Below, piece by piece: positions 46,832-56,152 of a stretch of DNA of 64,000 bases. Positions within the stretch are counted from its first letter, which is position 1, and the number at the start of each line of letters is the position of its first letter. Under the pieces are notes generated by a model. That model saw only the letters and a program-made list of their open reading frames with translations. It was not told where the DNA came from and searched no databases. Both the position numbers and the translations under genes were made by a program. The stretch is from Polaribacter haliotis (lineage in GTDB: Bacteria > Bacteroidota > Bacteroidia > Flavobacteriales > Flavobacteriaceae), in contig NZ_CP061813.1 of NCBI RefSeq assembly GCF_014784055.1, positions 1,389,501 through 1,453,500 on the forward strand. Reading direction: 5' to 3'.

Positions 46832-48151
46832 ATGAAACAATCGATTACCATAACTAAAGTAGTAACAAAAGATGTACGTTTTCCAACTAGTGATTCGTTG
46901 GATGGTTCAGATGCAATGAACCCAGACCCAGATTATTCTGCTGCTTACGTGATTCTAGAAACAAATCATCCAGAATTAGAAGGTCATGGATTAACATTTA
47001 CAATTGGTCGTGGAAACGAATTATGTGTTGCTGCAATTGAATCTTTATCTCATTTAATCATTGGAAAAACTTTGGAATCTTTCACCAAAAATATGGGTGA
47101 TTTTTGGAAAATGATTACAGGCGATAGCCAATTACGTTGGTTAGGTCCAGAAAAAGGAGTGATTCATTTAGCAACAGGAGCTGTTGTAAATGCAGTTTGG
47201 GATTTATATGCAAAAGCAGCAAAAAAACCTCTTTGGAAATTAATTGCAGACATGTCTCCAGAAGAATTTGTAAAATGTGTTGACTTTACTTACATCACAG
47301 ATGCAATTACACCAAAAGAAGCGTTGGAAATTCTTCAAAAGAATGAAACTACAAAGCAAGAACGCATCAATAATTTATTAGAAAATGGTTACCCTGCTTA
47401 TACCACATCTGCTGGTTGGTTGGGTTATAGTGACGATAAAATGCGAAGACTTTGCCAAGAAGCAAAAGCGGAAGGTTTTAAACATATGAAAATAAAAGTC
47501 GGTTCCGATTTAAAAGATGATATGCGTCGTGCGCAAATTATTCGCGAAGAAATTGGAGACGATTTACAGTTAATGATGGATGCTAACCAGAAATGGGATG
47601 TAGATGAAGCAATAGAAAATATGGCTTCATTGAAAAAATTTAATCCTTATTGGATTGAAGAACCTACAAGTCCAGATGATATTTTAGGACATGCAAAAAT
47701 TGCAAAAGCAGTTGCCCCAATTAAAGTAGCAACTGGCGAGCATTGTCAAAATCGTGTAATGTTCAAGCAATTAATTATGGCAGACGCTTTACAAATTTGC
47801 CAGATTGATAGCTGTAGAGTTGGTGGCGTAAATGAAATTTTAGCGATTATTTTAATGGCTGCAAAATATAAAGTTCCTGTTTGTCCACATGCTGGAGGAG
47901 TTGGTTTGTGCGAATATGTACAACATTTATCTATGATAGATTATATCTGCGTAAGTGCAACAACAGACGATAGAATTATTGAATATGTAGATCATTTACA
48001 CGAACATTTCTTCGAACCAGTTGTAATTAAAAATGGTGCTTACATGCCACCAAAACAACCTGGTTACAGTATTACAATGAAACCAGAATCTTTAAAAACT
48101 TATAGTTTTCCAAATGGAGAAGTATGGGCAAAAAAACTTCAATTACAATAA
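46832..48151 (+). CDS. fucD: L-fuconate dehydratase (enolase superfamily)
   Basis: This 439-residue cytoplasmic enzyme converts L-fuconate to 2-keto-3-deoxy-L-fuconate. The start ITKVVTKDVRFPTSDSLDGS and the length match the FucD family. Catalytic residues fit the characterised Xanthomonas enzyme with a shift of two. They are Lys220 and Lys222 in HMKIKVG, Asp250 and Asn252 in MMDANQKW, Glu276 in YWIEEPTS, Glu303 in GEHCQN and His353 in CPHAGG. It is the first gene after the AraC regulator and is followed one base later by the dehydrogenase of the next step. Confidence in the specific function is high because of both the residues and the pathway context. Confidence 0.95.
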   Translation: MKQSITITKVVTKDVRFPTSDSLDGSDAMNPDPDYSAAYVILETNHPELEGHGLTFTIGRGNELCVAAIESLSHLIIGKTLESFTKNMGDFWKMITGDSQLRWLGPEKGVIHLATGAVVNAVWDLYAKAAKKPLWKLIADMSPEEFVKCVDFTYITDAITPKEALEILQKNETTKQERINNLLENGYPAYTTSAGWLGYSDDKMRRLCQEAKAEGFKHMKIKVGSDLKDDMRRAQIIREEIGDDLQLMMDANQKWDVDEAIENMASLKKFNPYWIEEPTSPDDILGHAKIAKAVAPIKVATGEHCQNRVMFKQLIMADALQICQIDSCRVGGVNEILAIILMAAKYKVPVCPHAGGVGLCEYVQHLSMIDYICVSATTDDRIIEYVDHLHEHFFEPVVIKNGAYMPPKQPGYSITMKPESLKTYSFPNGEVWAKKLQLQ

Positions 48152-48152
48152 T

Positions 48153-48929
48153 ATGATATTTAGTTTAAAAGGAAAAACAGCGATTATTACAGGTGGAGGA
48201 AGTGGTATTGGAAAAGCAATTTCTAACACATTTGCTAAACAAGGTGCACATGTTTGTATTCTAGATTTTAATGAAGAAAATGGGACTTCAACAGTTACAG
48301 AAATTGAAAATAATAATGGAACTGCCAGTTTTTATAAATGTGATGTTTCAAATCAAGAACAAATAGAAAATATTATTTCAGAAATTACGAACAATCATTC
48401 CATAAATATTTTAATCAACAATGCAGGAATTGCTCACGTTGGAAATATAGAAAACACAAATTCCGAAGATTTAGATCGTTTATACAATGTAAATATTAAA
48501 GGAGTTTATAATGGAATAAAAGCAGTAATTCCTCATTTTAAAAAGAAAAAAAGTGGTGTAATTATTAATATGGCATCCATTGCATCTTCTGTCGGAATTT
48601 CTGATCGATTTGCATATTCTATGACGAAAGGAGCTGTATTAACCATGACATATTCTGTCGCAAAAGATTACGTTACTCATGGAATTAGATGCAATTGCAT
48701 TTCTCCAGCACGTGTTCACACACCATTTGTTGATGGATTTATAAAACAAAATTACCCAGATAATCAAGCAGAAATGTTTGAGAATTTATCTAAAACACAA
48801 CCTATTGGAAGAATGGGAAAACCAGAAGAAATTGCAAATCTTGCATTGTATTTATGCAGTAATGAAGCTTCTTTTATTACTGGAACAGATTTTCCAATAG
48901 ATGGCGGATTTATTAAATTAAATGGCTAA
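48153..48929 (+). CDS. SDR oxidoreductase, probable 2-keto-3-deoxy-L-fuconate dehydrogenase
   Basis: The ATG at 48153 is chosen, giving 258 residues. A longer in-frame start at 48114 would lie inside fucD and only add residues not found in SDR enzymes. It has the Rossmann motif TGGGSGIG (13-20), NNAG (89-92) and the catalytic YSMTK with Tyr155 and Lys159. In the non-phosphorylated L-fucose route an SDR oxidises 2-keto-3-deoxy-L-fuconate to 2,4-diketo-3-deoxy-L-fuconate with NAD+. Its place directly after the dehydratase and before the hydrolase supports this step. Which of the two SDR genes does which step is inferred from gene order. Confidence 0.85.
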   Translation: MIFSLKGKTAIITGGGSGIGKAISNTFAKQGAHVCILDFNEENGTSTVTEIENNNGTASFYKCDVSNQEQIENIISEITNNHSINILINNAGIAHVGNIENTNSEDLDRLYNVNIKGVYNGIKAVIPHFKKKKSGVIINMASIASSVGISDRFAYSMTKGAVLTMTYSVAKDYVTHGIRCNCISPARVHTPFVDGFIKQNYPDNQAEMFENLSKTQPIGRMGKPEEIANLALYLCSNEASFITGTDFPIDGGFIKLNG

Positions 48930-49002
48930 TTTTAACAACTAATACTCTAATATGTTTTAAAAAATCTATTAGATTTAATATAAAAAATTAAAATACATTA
49001 AA

Positions 49003-49854
49003 ATGAAACTCATAAGATTCGGAACAGAAGGAAATGAAAAAGCAGGACTTCAATTAGAAAACAAAAGAATAGATGTTAGCGCTTTTGGTGAAGATTATAA
49101 CGAACGATTTTTCGAAACTGACGGATTAAACCGTTTAAAAAATTGGTTGAAAACAAACGAATCTAATTGTCCAACGATTGATGATTCTGTAAGATTAGGT
49201 TCGCCAATTGCAAGACCATCGAAATTAGTTTGTGTAGGTTTAAACTATGCAGAACACGCAGAAGAAGCAGGTATGAAAGTACCTAATGAACCAGTATTAT
49301 TCTTTAAATCTACAACTGCGATTGTGGGCCCTAATGACGATGTTACAATTCCTAAAAACAGTTTAAAAACCGACTGGGAAGTAGAATTAGCCATCGTAAT
49401 TGGTAAAAAAGCATCGTATGTAAACTTAGAAGATGCAGAAGATTATATCGCTGGTTATGTGTTGCATAATGATGTTTCTGAACGTGCTTTTCAAATTGAA
49501 AAAGAAGGTCAATGGTGTAAAGGAAAAGGTTGTGATACATTCGCGCCTCTTGGACCTTTTTTAGCAACAAAAGAAGAAATTAAAGACCCAAATAATTTAC
49601 ACTTATGGTTGGAAGTTAATGGCGAACGTTTGCAAGATTCATCAACATCCGATTTTATTTTTAACGTACAAGAAGTAGTTTCTTATATCAGCCAGTATAT
49701 GACATTGTTACCTGGAGATGTTATTTCAACTGGAACACCATTTGGAGTAGGTTTAGGTTTCAATCCACCAAAATATTTAAAAGCTGGTGATGTAATGCGT
49801 TTGGGAATTGAAGGTTTAGGAATTTCAGAACAAAAAGCAGTAGCTTACAAATAA
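49003..49854 (+). CDS. Fumarylacetoacetate-hydrolase family enzyme, probable 2,4-diketo-3-deoxy-L-fuconate hydrolase
   Basis: This 283-residue cytoplasmic protein has the FAH-fold core KLVCVGLNYAEHAEEAG and the metal-site region KTDWEVELAIVIGKKAS. GYVLHNDVSERAFQ, GDVISTGTPFGVG and GDVMRLGIEGLG follow. In the L-fucose pathway the enzyme cuts the diketo acid to pyruvate and L-lactate. The TAATGA junction overlaps the next start by one base, so it is translationally coupled to the lactonase gene. The lldD-like gene downstream uses the lactate it would make, which supports the assignment. Confidence 0.9.
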   Translation: MKLIRFGTEGNEKAGLQLENKRIDVSAFGEDYNERFFETDGLNRLKNWLKTNESNCPTIDDSVRLGSPIARPSKLVCVGLNYAEHAEEAGMKVPNEPVLFFKSTTAIVGPNDDVTIPKNSLKTDWEVELAIVIGKKASYVNLEDAEDYIAGYVLHNDVSERAFQIEKEGQWCKGKGCDTFAPLGPFLATKEEIKDPNNLHLWLEVNGERLQDSSTSDFIFNVQEVVSYISQYMTLLPGDVISTGTPFGVGLGFNPPKYLKAGDVMRLGIEGLGISEQKAVAYK

Positions 49855-50684
49855 TGAAAATAGACGCACATCAACATTTCTGGCAATTTAATCCGCAAAA
49901 AGACACCTGGATTACTGATGAAATGGCTGTGCTTAAAAGTGACTTTTTACCTGAAGATTTAGAACCTTTATTAAGACAACATCAATTGGATGGTTGTGTT
50001 GCAGTTCAAGCAGGTACTTCAGAAAAAGAAACGCTATTTTTATTAGATTTAGCTGAAAAGAATTCGTTTATAAAAGGAGTTGTAGGTTGGTTAGATTTAT
50101 GTGATGAAAATATTCAAGAGCGATTACACCTTTTTTCTTCTTATAAAAAATTAAAAGGGTTAAGACATATTGTTCAAGCAGAAGCTGATGGTTTTATGCT
50201 TCGTAAAGATTTCCAAAGAGGAATTTCAGCTTTAGAAAAATATAATTTTACGTATGATATTTTAATATTCCCACATCAATTAGAAGAAGCGATTGAATTG
50301 GTTCGAACATTTCCGAAGCAAAAATTCATTTTAGATCATTGTGCAAAACCGTACATTAAAGATGAGAAAATAACGGTTTGGAAAAATCATATTGAAAAAT
50401 TAGCATCATTTAAAAATGTAGCTTGTAAAGTTTCAGGTTTAACTACAGAAGCACATTGGAAAACTTGGAAAAAAGAAACCATAAAACCATATCTTGATGT
50501 GGTATTCAATGTTTTTGGAACTAAACGTACCTTATTTGGAAGCGATTGGCCTGTTAGTTTATTAGCTGGAAATTATGCGAAAACAGTAAATTTAATTGAA
50601 AATTACATCCAGCAATTTCCTAAAACAGAACAACAACAAATTATGGGATTGAATGCCAAAAACTGGTATTCTTTAGAGAACTAA
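49854..50684 (+). CDS. Amidohydrolase-family lactonase, probable L-fucono-1,5-lactonase
   Basis: This 276-residue protein has no signal peptide. The start MKIDAHQHFWQF and KDTWITDEM match the amidohydrolase subgroup that hydrolyses sugar lactones, and FILDHCAKP and LFGSDWPVSLLAG carry the later metal and catalytic residues. In this pathway it opens L-fucono-lactone to L-fuconate, the substrate of the dehydratase. It is coupled to the preceding hydrolase and is followed by an SDR four bases later. Related enzymes also act on other lactones, such as L-rhamnono-lactone, so specificity rests on context. Confidence 0.88.
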   Translation: MKIDAHQHFWQFNPQKDTWITDEMAVLKSDFLPEDLEPLLRQHQLDGCVAVQAGTSEKETLFLLDLAEKNSFIKGVVGWLDLCDENIQERLHLFSSYKKLKGLRHIVQAEADGFMLRKDFQRGISALEKYNFTYDILIFPHQLEEAIELVRTFPKQKFILDHCAKPYIKDEKITVWKNHIEKLASFKNVACKVSGLTTEAHWKTWKKETIKPYLDVVFNVFGTKRTLFGSDWPVSLLAGNYAKTVNLIENYIQQFPKTEQQQIMGLNAKNWYSLEN

Positions 50685-50688
50685 AATT

Positions 50689-51468
50689 ATGGATTTAAAA
50701 CTTAAAAATAAAGTTATTATTGTTACTGGTGGTTCCAAAGGAATTGGTAATGGAATCTGTAATGTCTTAGCAGAAGAAGGCGCAATTCCTGTAATTATTG
50801 GTAGAAATAAGCAAAATGTTTTAGATGCTGTTCAAAAAATAAAAAATAATGGAGGAAAAGCTTTTTATGCTTTTGCAGAATTAACAAATAAACAAGCTTG
50901 TGAAGACGCAATAAATTCTGTAATTAAAGAGTTTGGCAGAATTGACGGATTGGTAAATAACGCAGGTGTTAACGATGGTATTGGTTTAGAAAACGGAAAT
51001 TACGACGATTTCATGACCTCCATTCAGCGAAATGTAACACATTATTATGCAATGGCACATTTTGCGCTGCCAGAACTTAAAAAAAGTAAAGGAGCCATTG
51101 TAAATATTGGCTCTAAAACCTCGGTAACAGGTCAAGGAGGAACTTCTGGTTATGCAGCTGCTAATGGTGCAAGAAATGCATTAACAAGAGAATGGGCTGT
51201 AGAATTATTACCTTATAAAATTCGTGTAAATGCTGTAATTGTTGCAGAATGTTTTACACCATTGTATAAAAAATGGTTAGATACTTTCCCAAATCCCGAA
51301 GAAAAATTAAATAGTATTACCAAAAACATCCCTTTAGAAAATAGAATGACAACAGATAATGAAATTGCAAATACAGTTGCTTTTTTATTGTCAGAAACAT
51401 CAAGCCACACAACAGGACAACTCGTTTTTGTAGATGGTGGATATACTCATTTAGATCGTTCAATATAA
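50689..51468 (+). CDS. SDR oxidoreductase, probable L-fucose dehydrogenase, with YxxxN in place of YxxxK
   Basis: This 259-residue Rossmann enzyme has TGGSKGIG (13-20), NNAG (90-93) and GQGGTSGYAAANGARNALTR. The Tyr155 position is followed by Asn159 where most SDRs have Lys. In this pathway an SDR oxidises L-fucose to L-fucono-lactone with NAD(P)+. This gene precedes the fucose importer by two bases and follows the lactonase, so the first oxidation step is the best assignment. If Asn159 is real, catalysis must rely on another proton relay, or the enzyme is altered. The two SDR genes could exchange roles. Confidence 0.78.
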   Translation: MDLKLKNKVIIVTGGSKGIGNGICNVLAEEGAIPVIIGRNKQNVLDAVQKIKNNGGKAFYAFAELTNKQACEDAINSVIKEFGRIDGLVNNAGVNDGIGLENGNYDDFMTSIQRNVTHYYAMAHFALPELKKSKGAIVNIGSKTSVTGQGGTSGYAAANGARNALTREWAVELLPYKIRVNAVIVAECFTPLYKKWLDTFPNPEEKLNSITKNIPLENRMTTDNEIANTVAFLLSETSSHTTGQLVFVDGGYTHLDRSI

Positions 51469-51470
51469 TT

Positions 51471-52811
51471 ATGAAAAACACCTCAAAAATTCCAGTAGTT
51501 TCCAAAAAGGTATTAATTCCTTTTATTTTAGTAACTTCTTTGTTTGCTCTTTGGGGCTTTGCAAATGCAGTTACAGACCCAATGGTAAATGCTTTTAAAA
51601 AAGTATTAGAATTAACAAACACTCAAGCTTCATGGGTTCAAATGGCTTTCTATGGAGGTTATTTCTGCATGGCAATACCAGCAGCTTTATTTATGCGTAA
51701 ATACTCATATAAAGTTGGTGTATTAATTGGTTTAGGTTTGTATGCTGTGGGTGCTTTATTATTTTATCCAGCAGCAATTACAGAACAATTCTGGTTTTTT
51801 TGTTTAGGGTTATATGTATTAACTTTTGGATTGGCATTTTTAGAAACTGCAGCAAACCCATATATTTTAGCAATGGGCGCCAAAGAAACTGCTACCCAAC
51901 GTTTAAATTTAGCACAATCTGTAAATCCTATTGGGTTGATTGCTGGTTTATTAGTCGCAAAGTTTTTTGTGTATGACAATTTACAATCAGACGATATTGC
52001 AAATTTTGGCGCTTTAGACGAAGCAAAAAGAGCAATGATTAAAGTAGCAGATTTAGCTGTAATTCGAGATCCTTATGTAATATTAGGATTGGTTATTTTA
52101 GTAGTATTCGTTTTATTTTTAGTAAATAAAATGCCTCAATCAAAGGAAGAAGGAACAATGCCTAGCTTAGGAGAAACATTTAAAAAACTCTTAAGCAATA
52201 GAAAATATGTTTTGGGTGTAATTGCTCAAATACTATATGTTGGAGCTCAAATTATGACTTGGACTTACATCTATCAATATGCAGAAGCAATAGATTTAGC
52301 AAACGCAAATGTTGTTGGTTATGAAAAAATAGATGTATTTACCTATCAATTTATAGCATTTGTATTATTTACAGTAGGTCGAATTGTTGGAACAGCAATG
52401 CTACGTTTTATGAGTCCAGGAAAACTATTAATGTCATTCGCTTTACTTGCAGGCGTATTTGTATTAACAGCAATATTTGTTGATGGAATTTTCGGATTGT
52501 ATGGTGTTGTAGGCGTCTCTTTTGCAATGTCTTTAATGTTTCCAACAATTTATGGAATTGCCTTAAACGACTTAACCGAAGAACAATCTAAAGTAGGCTC
52601 TGCAGGATTGGTTATGGCAATTGTTGGTGGTGCTTTACTCCCAATGTTGCAAGGTATTATTATAGATGCTGGAGGAAGAGGTGTTGCAGATACTAAAATA
52701 TTAGGGGTAGCAGAAATTAACTTTTCGTTTATTCTTCCCTTAATATGTTTTGCTTACATAGCTTGGTATGGTTTAACAGTGTTTAAAAAATATGAAGCAA
52801 TAAATCAATAA
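51471..52811 (+). CDS. fucP: L-fucose:proton symporter
   Basis: This 446-residue inner-membrane MFS protein has about twelve helices. FALWGFANAVTDPMVNAFKK, FYGGYFCMAIPAALFMRKYS and FLETAANPYILAMG are hallmarks of the FucP family. The acidic residue of the NAVTDP segment corresponds to the known substrate/proton region. The gene lies within the fucose catabolic operon and next to the mutarotase gene. It imports L-fucose that GH29 releases in the periplasm. Length and topology are normal. Confidence 0.95.
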   Translation: MKNTSKIPVVSKKVLIPFILVTSLFALWGFANAVTDPMVNAFKKVLELTNTQASWVQMAFYGGYFCMAIPAALFMRKYSYKVGVLIGLGLYAVGALLFYPAAITEQFWFFCLGLYVLTFGLAFLETAANPYILAMGAKETATQRLNLAQSVNPIGLIAGLLVAKFFVYDNLQSDDIANFGALDEAKRAMIKVADLAVIRDPYVILGLVILVVFVLFLVNKMPQSKEEGTMPSLGETFKKLLSNRKYVLGVIAQILYVGAQIMTWTYIYQYAEAIDLANANVVGYEKIDVFTYQFIAFVLFTVGRIVGTAMLRFMSPGKLLMSFALLAGVFVLTAIFVDGIFGLYGVVGVSFAMSLMFPTIYGIALNDLTEEQSKVGSAGLVMAIVGGALLPMLQGIIIDAGGRGVADTKILGVAEINFSFILPLICFAYIAWYGLTVFKKYEAINQ

Positions 52812-52827
52812 TGTATAAAACTTAAAC

Positions 52828-53169
52828 ATGAAAGATTTAAAAAGATATTGTCTTGCCTTAGATTTAGTCGACGACCCTAAACTTATAGCAGAATATAAAA
52901 AATACCATGAAAAAATTTGGCCAGAAATTACTAAAAGCATTAGAGATTCTGGGATAGAAAACATGGATATCTATTGTATTGAAAATCGCTTGTTTATGAT
53001 TATGGAAGTCAATAACACATTTTCTTTCGATAAAAAGGCAATAATGGACGCTAAAAACCCAAAAGTACAAGAATGGGAAACTCTTATGTGGACATATCAA
53101 CAAGAATTACCAACATCAAAACCAAATGAAAAATGGCGTTTGATGGAACATATTTTTCAATTAGAATAA
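52828..53169 (+). CDS. L-rhamnose/L-fucose mutarotase family protein
   Basis: This 113-residue protein belongs to the RhaM/DUF718 family. It contains RYCLALDLVDDPKLIAEYKK, then HEKIWPEIT, IENMDIYCIENRLFMIMEV and the final EKWRLMEHIFQLE. The family interconverts alpha and beta anomers so that the sugar can be used by a stereospecific dehydrogenase. In this operon the substrate is presumably L-fucose. It sits between fucP and the lactate dehydrogenase, one base before the latter. Confidence 0.9.
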   Translation: MKDLKRYCLALDLVDDPKLIAEYKKYHEKIWPEITKSIRDSGIENMDIYCIENRLFMIMEVNNTFSFDKKAIMDAKNPKVQEWETLMWTYQQELPTSKPNEKWRLMEHIFQLE

Positions 53170-53170
53170 A

Positions 53171-54319
53171 ATGGATTTAGGATACAATACAAAATACCCA
53201 TCTGTAAACGATTTACGCAAAAAAGCAAAAAAACGCATACCAAAATTTGCTTTCGATTATTTAGATGGTGGCTGTAATGAAGATGTAAACCTTCATAAAA
53301 ATACAAAGGAAATTCGCGATGTAGAGTTGTTTCCCAAATATTTAAAACCTCATGGAGGTTCTTCATTAAAAACAGAACTTTTTGGACATACTTACGATGC
53401 TCCTTTTGGAATTGCTCCAGTTGGTTTGCAAGGTTTAATGTGGCCAAATGCTCCAGAAATTTTAGCAAAATCGGCACATAAACATAATATACCTTTTATT
53501 TTAAGTACAGTTACCACAAGTAGCATCGAACGAATTAGCGAAATTACTGAAGGAAAAGCATGGTTTCAATTATACCATCCTACAGAAGATCGTTTACGAG
53601 ACGATATTATCAAACGAGCAGAAGCTGCACATTGTCCTGTTTTAGTTATTTTATGTGATGTTCCTACTTTTGGTTTTAGACCCAGAGATATTAGAAACGG
53701 ATTGGCAATGCCACCAAGAATGACGTTATCTAACATTCTTCAAGTTATGGGGAAACCAGAATGGGCTTTTAATACTTTAAAATACGGGCAACCAAATTTT
53801 GAAACTTTAAAACCTTACATGCCTAAAAATCTTGATTTAAAACAATTGGGATTATTTATGAATAACACCTTTTCAGGACGTTTAACAGAGGAGAAAATCA
53901 AACCAATTCGAGATATGTGGAAAGGTAAGATTGTACTAAAAGGTGTAGCAACAGAAGCAGATACAGAAACAGCTATTAAATTAGGATTGGATGGAGTTAT
54001 AGTTTCTAATCATGGAGGAAGACAATTAGATGCTGGAGAATCTACCATAAAACCTTTAACAAGAATTGCAGAAAAATATAGCGATCAAATTAAAGTGATG
54101 ATGGATAGTGGAATGCGTTCTGGCCCAGATATTGCAAGAACCTTGGCAAGTGGAGCCGAATTTACTTTTATGGGACGTAGTTTTATGTATGGAGTCTCTG
54201 CATTAGGAAAAAAAGGTGGAGACCACACAATTTCGATTTTAAAGACACAATTACAACAAGTTATGGAACAAGTTTGTTGTGAAGACGTAAGAGATTTCAA
54301 TCAGTTTTTAAAAAAATAA
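53171..54319 (+). CDS. lldD: FMN-dependent L-lactate dehydrogenase (lldD-type)
   Basis: This 382-residue protein is an FMN-dependent alpha-hydroxy-acid dehydrogenase. Signatures are FAFDYLDGGCNEDVN (FMN-binding start), PFGIAPVGLQGLMWPNA, WFQLYHP, VILCDVPTFGFRPRDIRN, and the catalytic SNHGGRQLD with the active-site His. The other FMN-binding loop is MMDSGMRSGPDIARTLASGA. It oxidises L-lactate to pyruvate with a membrane quinone acceptor. It lies at the end of the fucose pathway, where L-lactate is a product, so the pathway yields two pyruvates. Glycolate or other hydroxy acids remain possible substrates. Confidence 0.9.
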   Translation: MDLGYNTKYPSVNDLRKKAKKRIPKFAFDYLDGGCNEDVNLHKNTKEIRDVELFPKYLKPHGGSSLKTELFGHTYDAPFGIAPVGLQGLMWPNAPEILAKSAHKHNIPFILSTVTTSSIERISEITEGKAWFQLYHPTEDRLRDDIIKRAEAAHCPVLVILCDVPTFGFRPRDIRNGLAMPPRMTLSNILQVMGKPEWAFNTLKYGQPNFETLKPYMPKNLDLKQLGLFMNNTFSGRLTEEKIKPIRDMWKGKIVLKGVATEADTETAIKLGLDGVIVSNHGGRQLDAGESTIKPLTRIAEKYSDQIKVMMDSGMRSGPDIARTLASGAEFTFMGRSFMYGVSALGKKGGDHTISILKTQLQQVMEQVCCEDVRDFNQFLKK

Positions 54320-54355
54320 TTTAAACTATTTTTTAGTTTAAGAGTCTTATATAAT

Positions 54356-56152
54356 ATGAAGAAAGATACACTACTCCTATTATTTATATGCCTTGCAATA
54401 AGTAATTTCGCACAAAAAAAGAAATCAAATTATAAAGACCAATGGCAGTTTGCCGCTAAAGACTCATCGTTTTATGTAACTGCAGAACAACAAAAAGAAT
54501 TGTATGCTACAGATGCAGAAATGAAATGGTTTAAAGATGCCAAACTCGGTATTTTTGTTCATTGGGGACCAGCATTATTAAAAACAAATGTTTTAAGTTG
54601 GGGAAGAAATGGAGAAAGACCTGGAGCTGGAAAACCGGCTACAAATGGTGTTGACCCAGAAATTTACGATAACTTATCTAAAAAATTCAATCCTAAAAAT
54701 TTTGATGCAGACAAGTGGATGCAACAAGTAAAAGATTGGGGCGCAGAATATATTGTGTTTACAGCAAAACATCATGATGGTTTTACTTTTTTTGATGCAA
54801 AAAACACAGAGTACAGTATTATGAATACGCCTTATGGAAAGGATATTTGTAAGCAATTAGCAGATGCTGCACATAAAGCTGGCGTAAAATTATTTTGGTA
54901 TTACTCACAACCAGATTGGAGTCATCCAGACAATCTTCGTGAAAAACATTACGAAAATTATTTACCTTATATGAAAGAACATGTAAAACAATTGTTTACA
55001 GAATATGGTAAAATTGATGGTGTTTTTTGGGACCATTTAGCAACAAAATATTGGCAATGGGATTCTTATCATGTTTTAAAAGACATGAAAAAATGGCAAC
55101 CAGGAATTATAAGCAATGCCAGAGTTGGTTTTGGTTGGCCTTTAGAAGACAAAGGCGATTATGATACACCAGAACAAAGTTTAGGCCCCGTAAATCATCA
55201 CAGATATTGGGAAGCTTGTTTAACTATGACAGACAAATGGTTATATAGCCCAAAAGGCCCCATAAAACCTTATGAAACTGTTTTAAGTATGCTAATTCAA
55301 GTTGCTGGAAATGGTGGGAATTTATTATTGAATTTAGGCCCAAATGGAAAAGGAGAATTTGTAGAAAAAGAAGCAATTGAAGCTGAAAAAGTGGGAGATT
55401 GGATTAAAAAATACGGAAACACAATTAAAAACACAAGACGTGGAATTTATATTGGTGGCGACTATGGAGCATCAACACAAGTTGGAAACAAATTATACAT
55501 TCATGTTTTACAGCAAAGAGCAAATAATACGGATGCAATTATAGAACTACCTCAATTACCTATTGAAATTATTTCAGCAACAGGAATTACAGATAGTTTT
55601 ACAAAATATGATGTTAAAAACGGAAAATTATATCTTCATTTTGATAAAAATAAATTTGATGAAAATTTAGATAATATTGTGGAATTGACGTTGGTAGAAA
55701 ATCCTTCAAAATTTGAAAGAATTGAAACTTGGAAAGCAAATCCAATTGCTAAAAAAGATTTTGAGGTAAGTTCATCTTCATTTGCAAAAGCAAAAAACAA
55801 ACCAGAAGCAATTTACAACACCAAAGGAAATGTCTTTAGTGAAGGTATTCACTTAAAATCTTGGTGGGAACCTAAAAAAGAAGATAAAACTCCAAGTCTA
55901 ACGTTAGATTTTAAATCAGCAAAAAAAGTAAAAACTGTTTTGTTGAGTGAGAACATGCGTTCGCATTGTACTCGAGATTTTACACTTGAAACTAAAGATA
56001 AAAATGGTAATTGGAATACTGTTTATAATGGAAAAACAATTGGCGAAGGTTTGCGAATAAAACTGAATGGCGATGCTATTTACGGAATCCGTTTAAATGT
56101 ATTAGAAAACACAAAAGCAATTCAAATTACAGCATTTAATAGTTATGAATAA
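54356..56152 (+). CDS. GH29 alpha-L-fucosidase with a C-terminal discoidin-like domain
   Basis: This 598-residue protein has a signal peptide ending NFAQ. The GH29 barrel shows MKWFKDAKLGIFVHWGP, VFTAKHHDGFTFFDAKNTEY and the nucleophile Asp226 in KIDGVFWDH. A QVAGNGGNLLLNLGPNG strand ends the barrel. Residues about 480-595 form a F5/8 type C-like beta domain (TLDFKSAKKVKTVLL, then RDFTLETKDKNGNW). It releases L-fucose from the non-reducing end of glycans in the periplasm or outside the cell. It sits between the fucose catabolic operon and two sulfatases, and its stop overlaps the next start by eight bases. That overlap couples desulfation and defucosylation. Confidence 0.94.
   Translation: MKKDTLLLLFICLAISNFAQKKKSNYKDQWQFAAKDSSFYVTAEQQKELYATDAEMKWFKDAKLGIFVHWGPALLKTNVLSWGRNGERPGAGKPATNGVDPEIYDNLSKKFNPKNFDADKWMQQVKDWGAEYIVFTAKHHDGFTFFDAKNTEYSIMNTPYGKDICKQLADAAHKAGVKLFWYYSQPDWSHPDNLREKHYENYLPYMKEHVKQLFTEYGKIDGVFWDHLATKYWQWDSYHVLKDMKKWQPGIISNARVGFGWPLEDKGDYDTPEQSLGPVNHHRYWEACLTMTDKWLYSPKGPIKPYETVLSMLIQVAGNGGNLLLNLGPNGKGEFVEKEAIEAEKVGDWIKKYGNTIKNTRRGIYIGGDYGASTQVGNKLYIHVLQQRANNTDAIIELPQLPIEIISATGITDSFTKYDVKNGKLYLHFDKNKFDENLDNIVELTLVENPSKFERIETWKANPIAKKDFEVSSSSFAKAKNKPEAIYNTKGNVFSEGIHLKSWWEPKKEDKTPSLTLDFKSAKKVKTVLLSENMRSHCTRDFTLETKDKNGNWNTVYNGKTIGEGLRIKLNGDAIYGIRLNVLENTKAIQITAFNSYE

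Noticed and set aside
48114..48152. An earlier start for the SDR after fucD
   Set aside because: It lies inside the end of fucD. The ATG at 48153 gives the normal SDR N-terminus.
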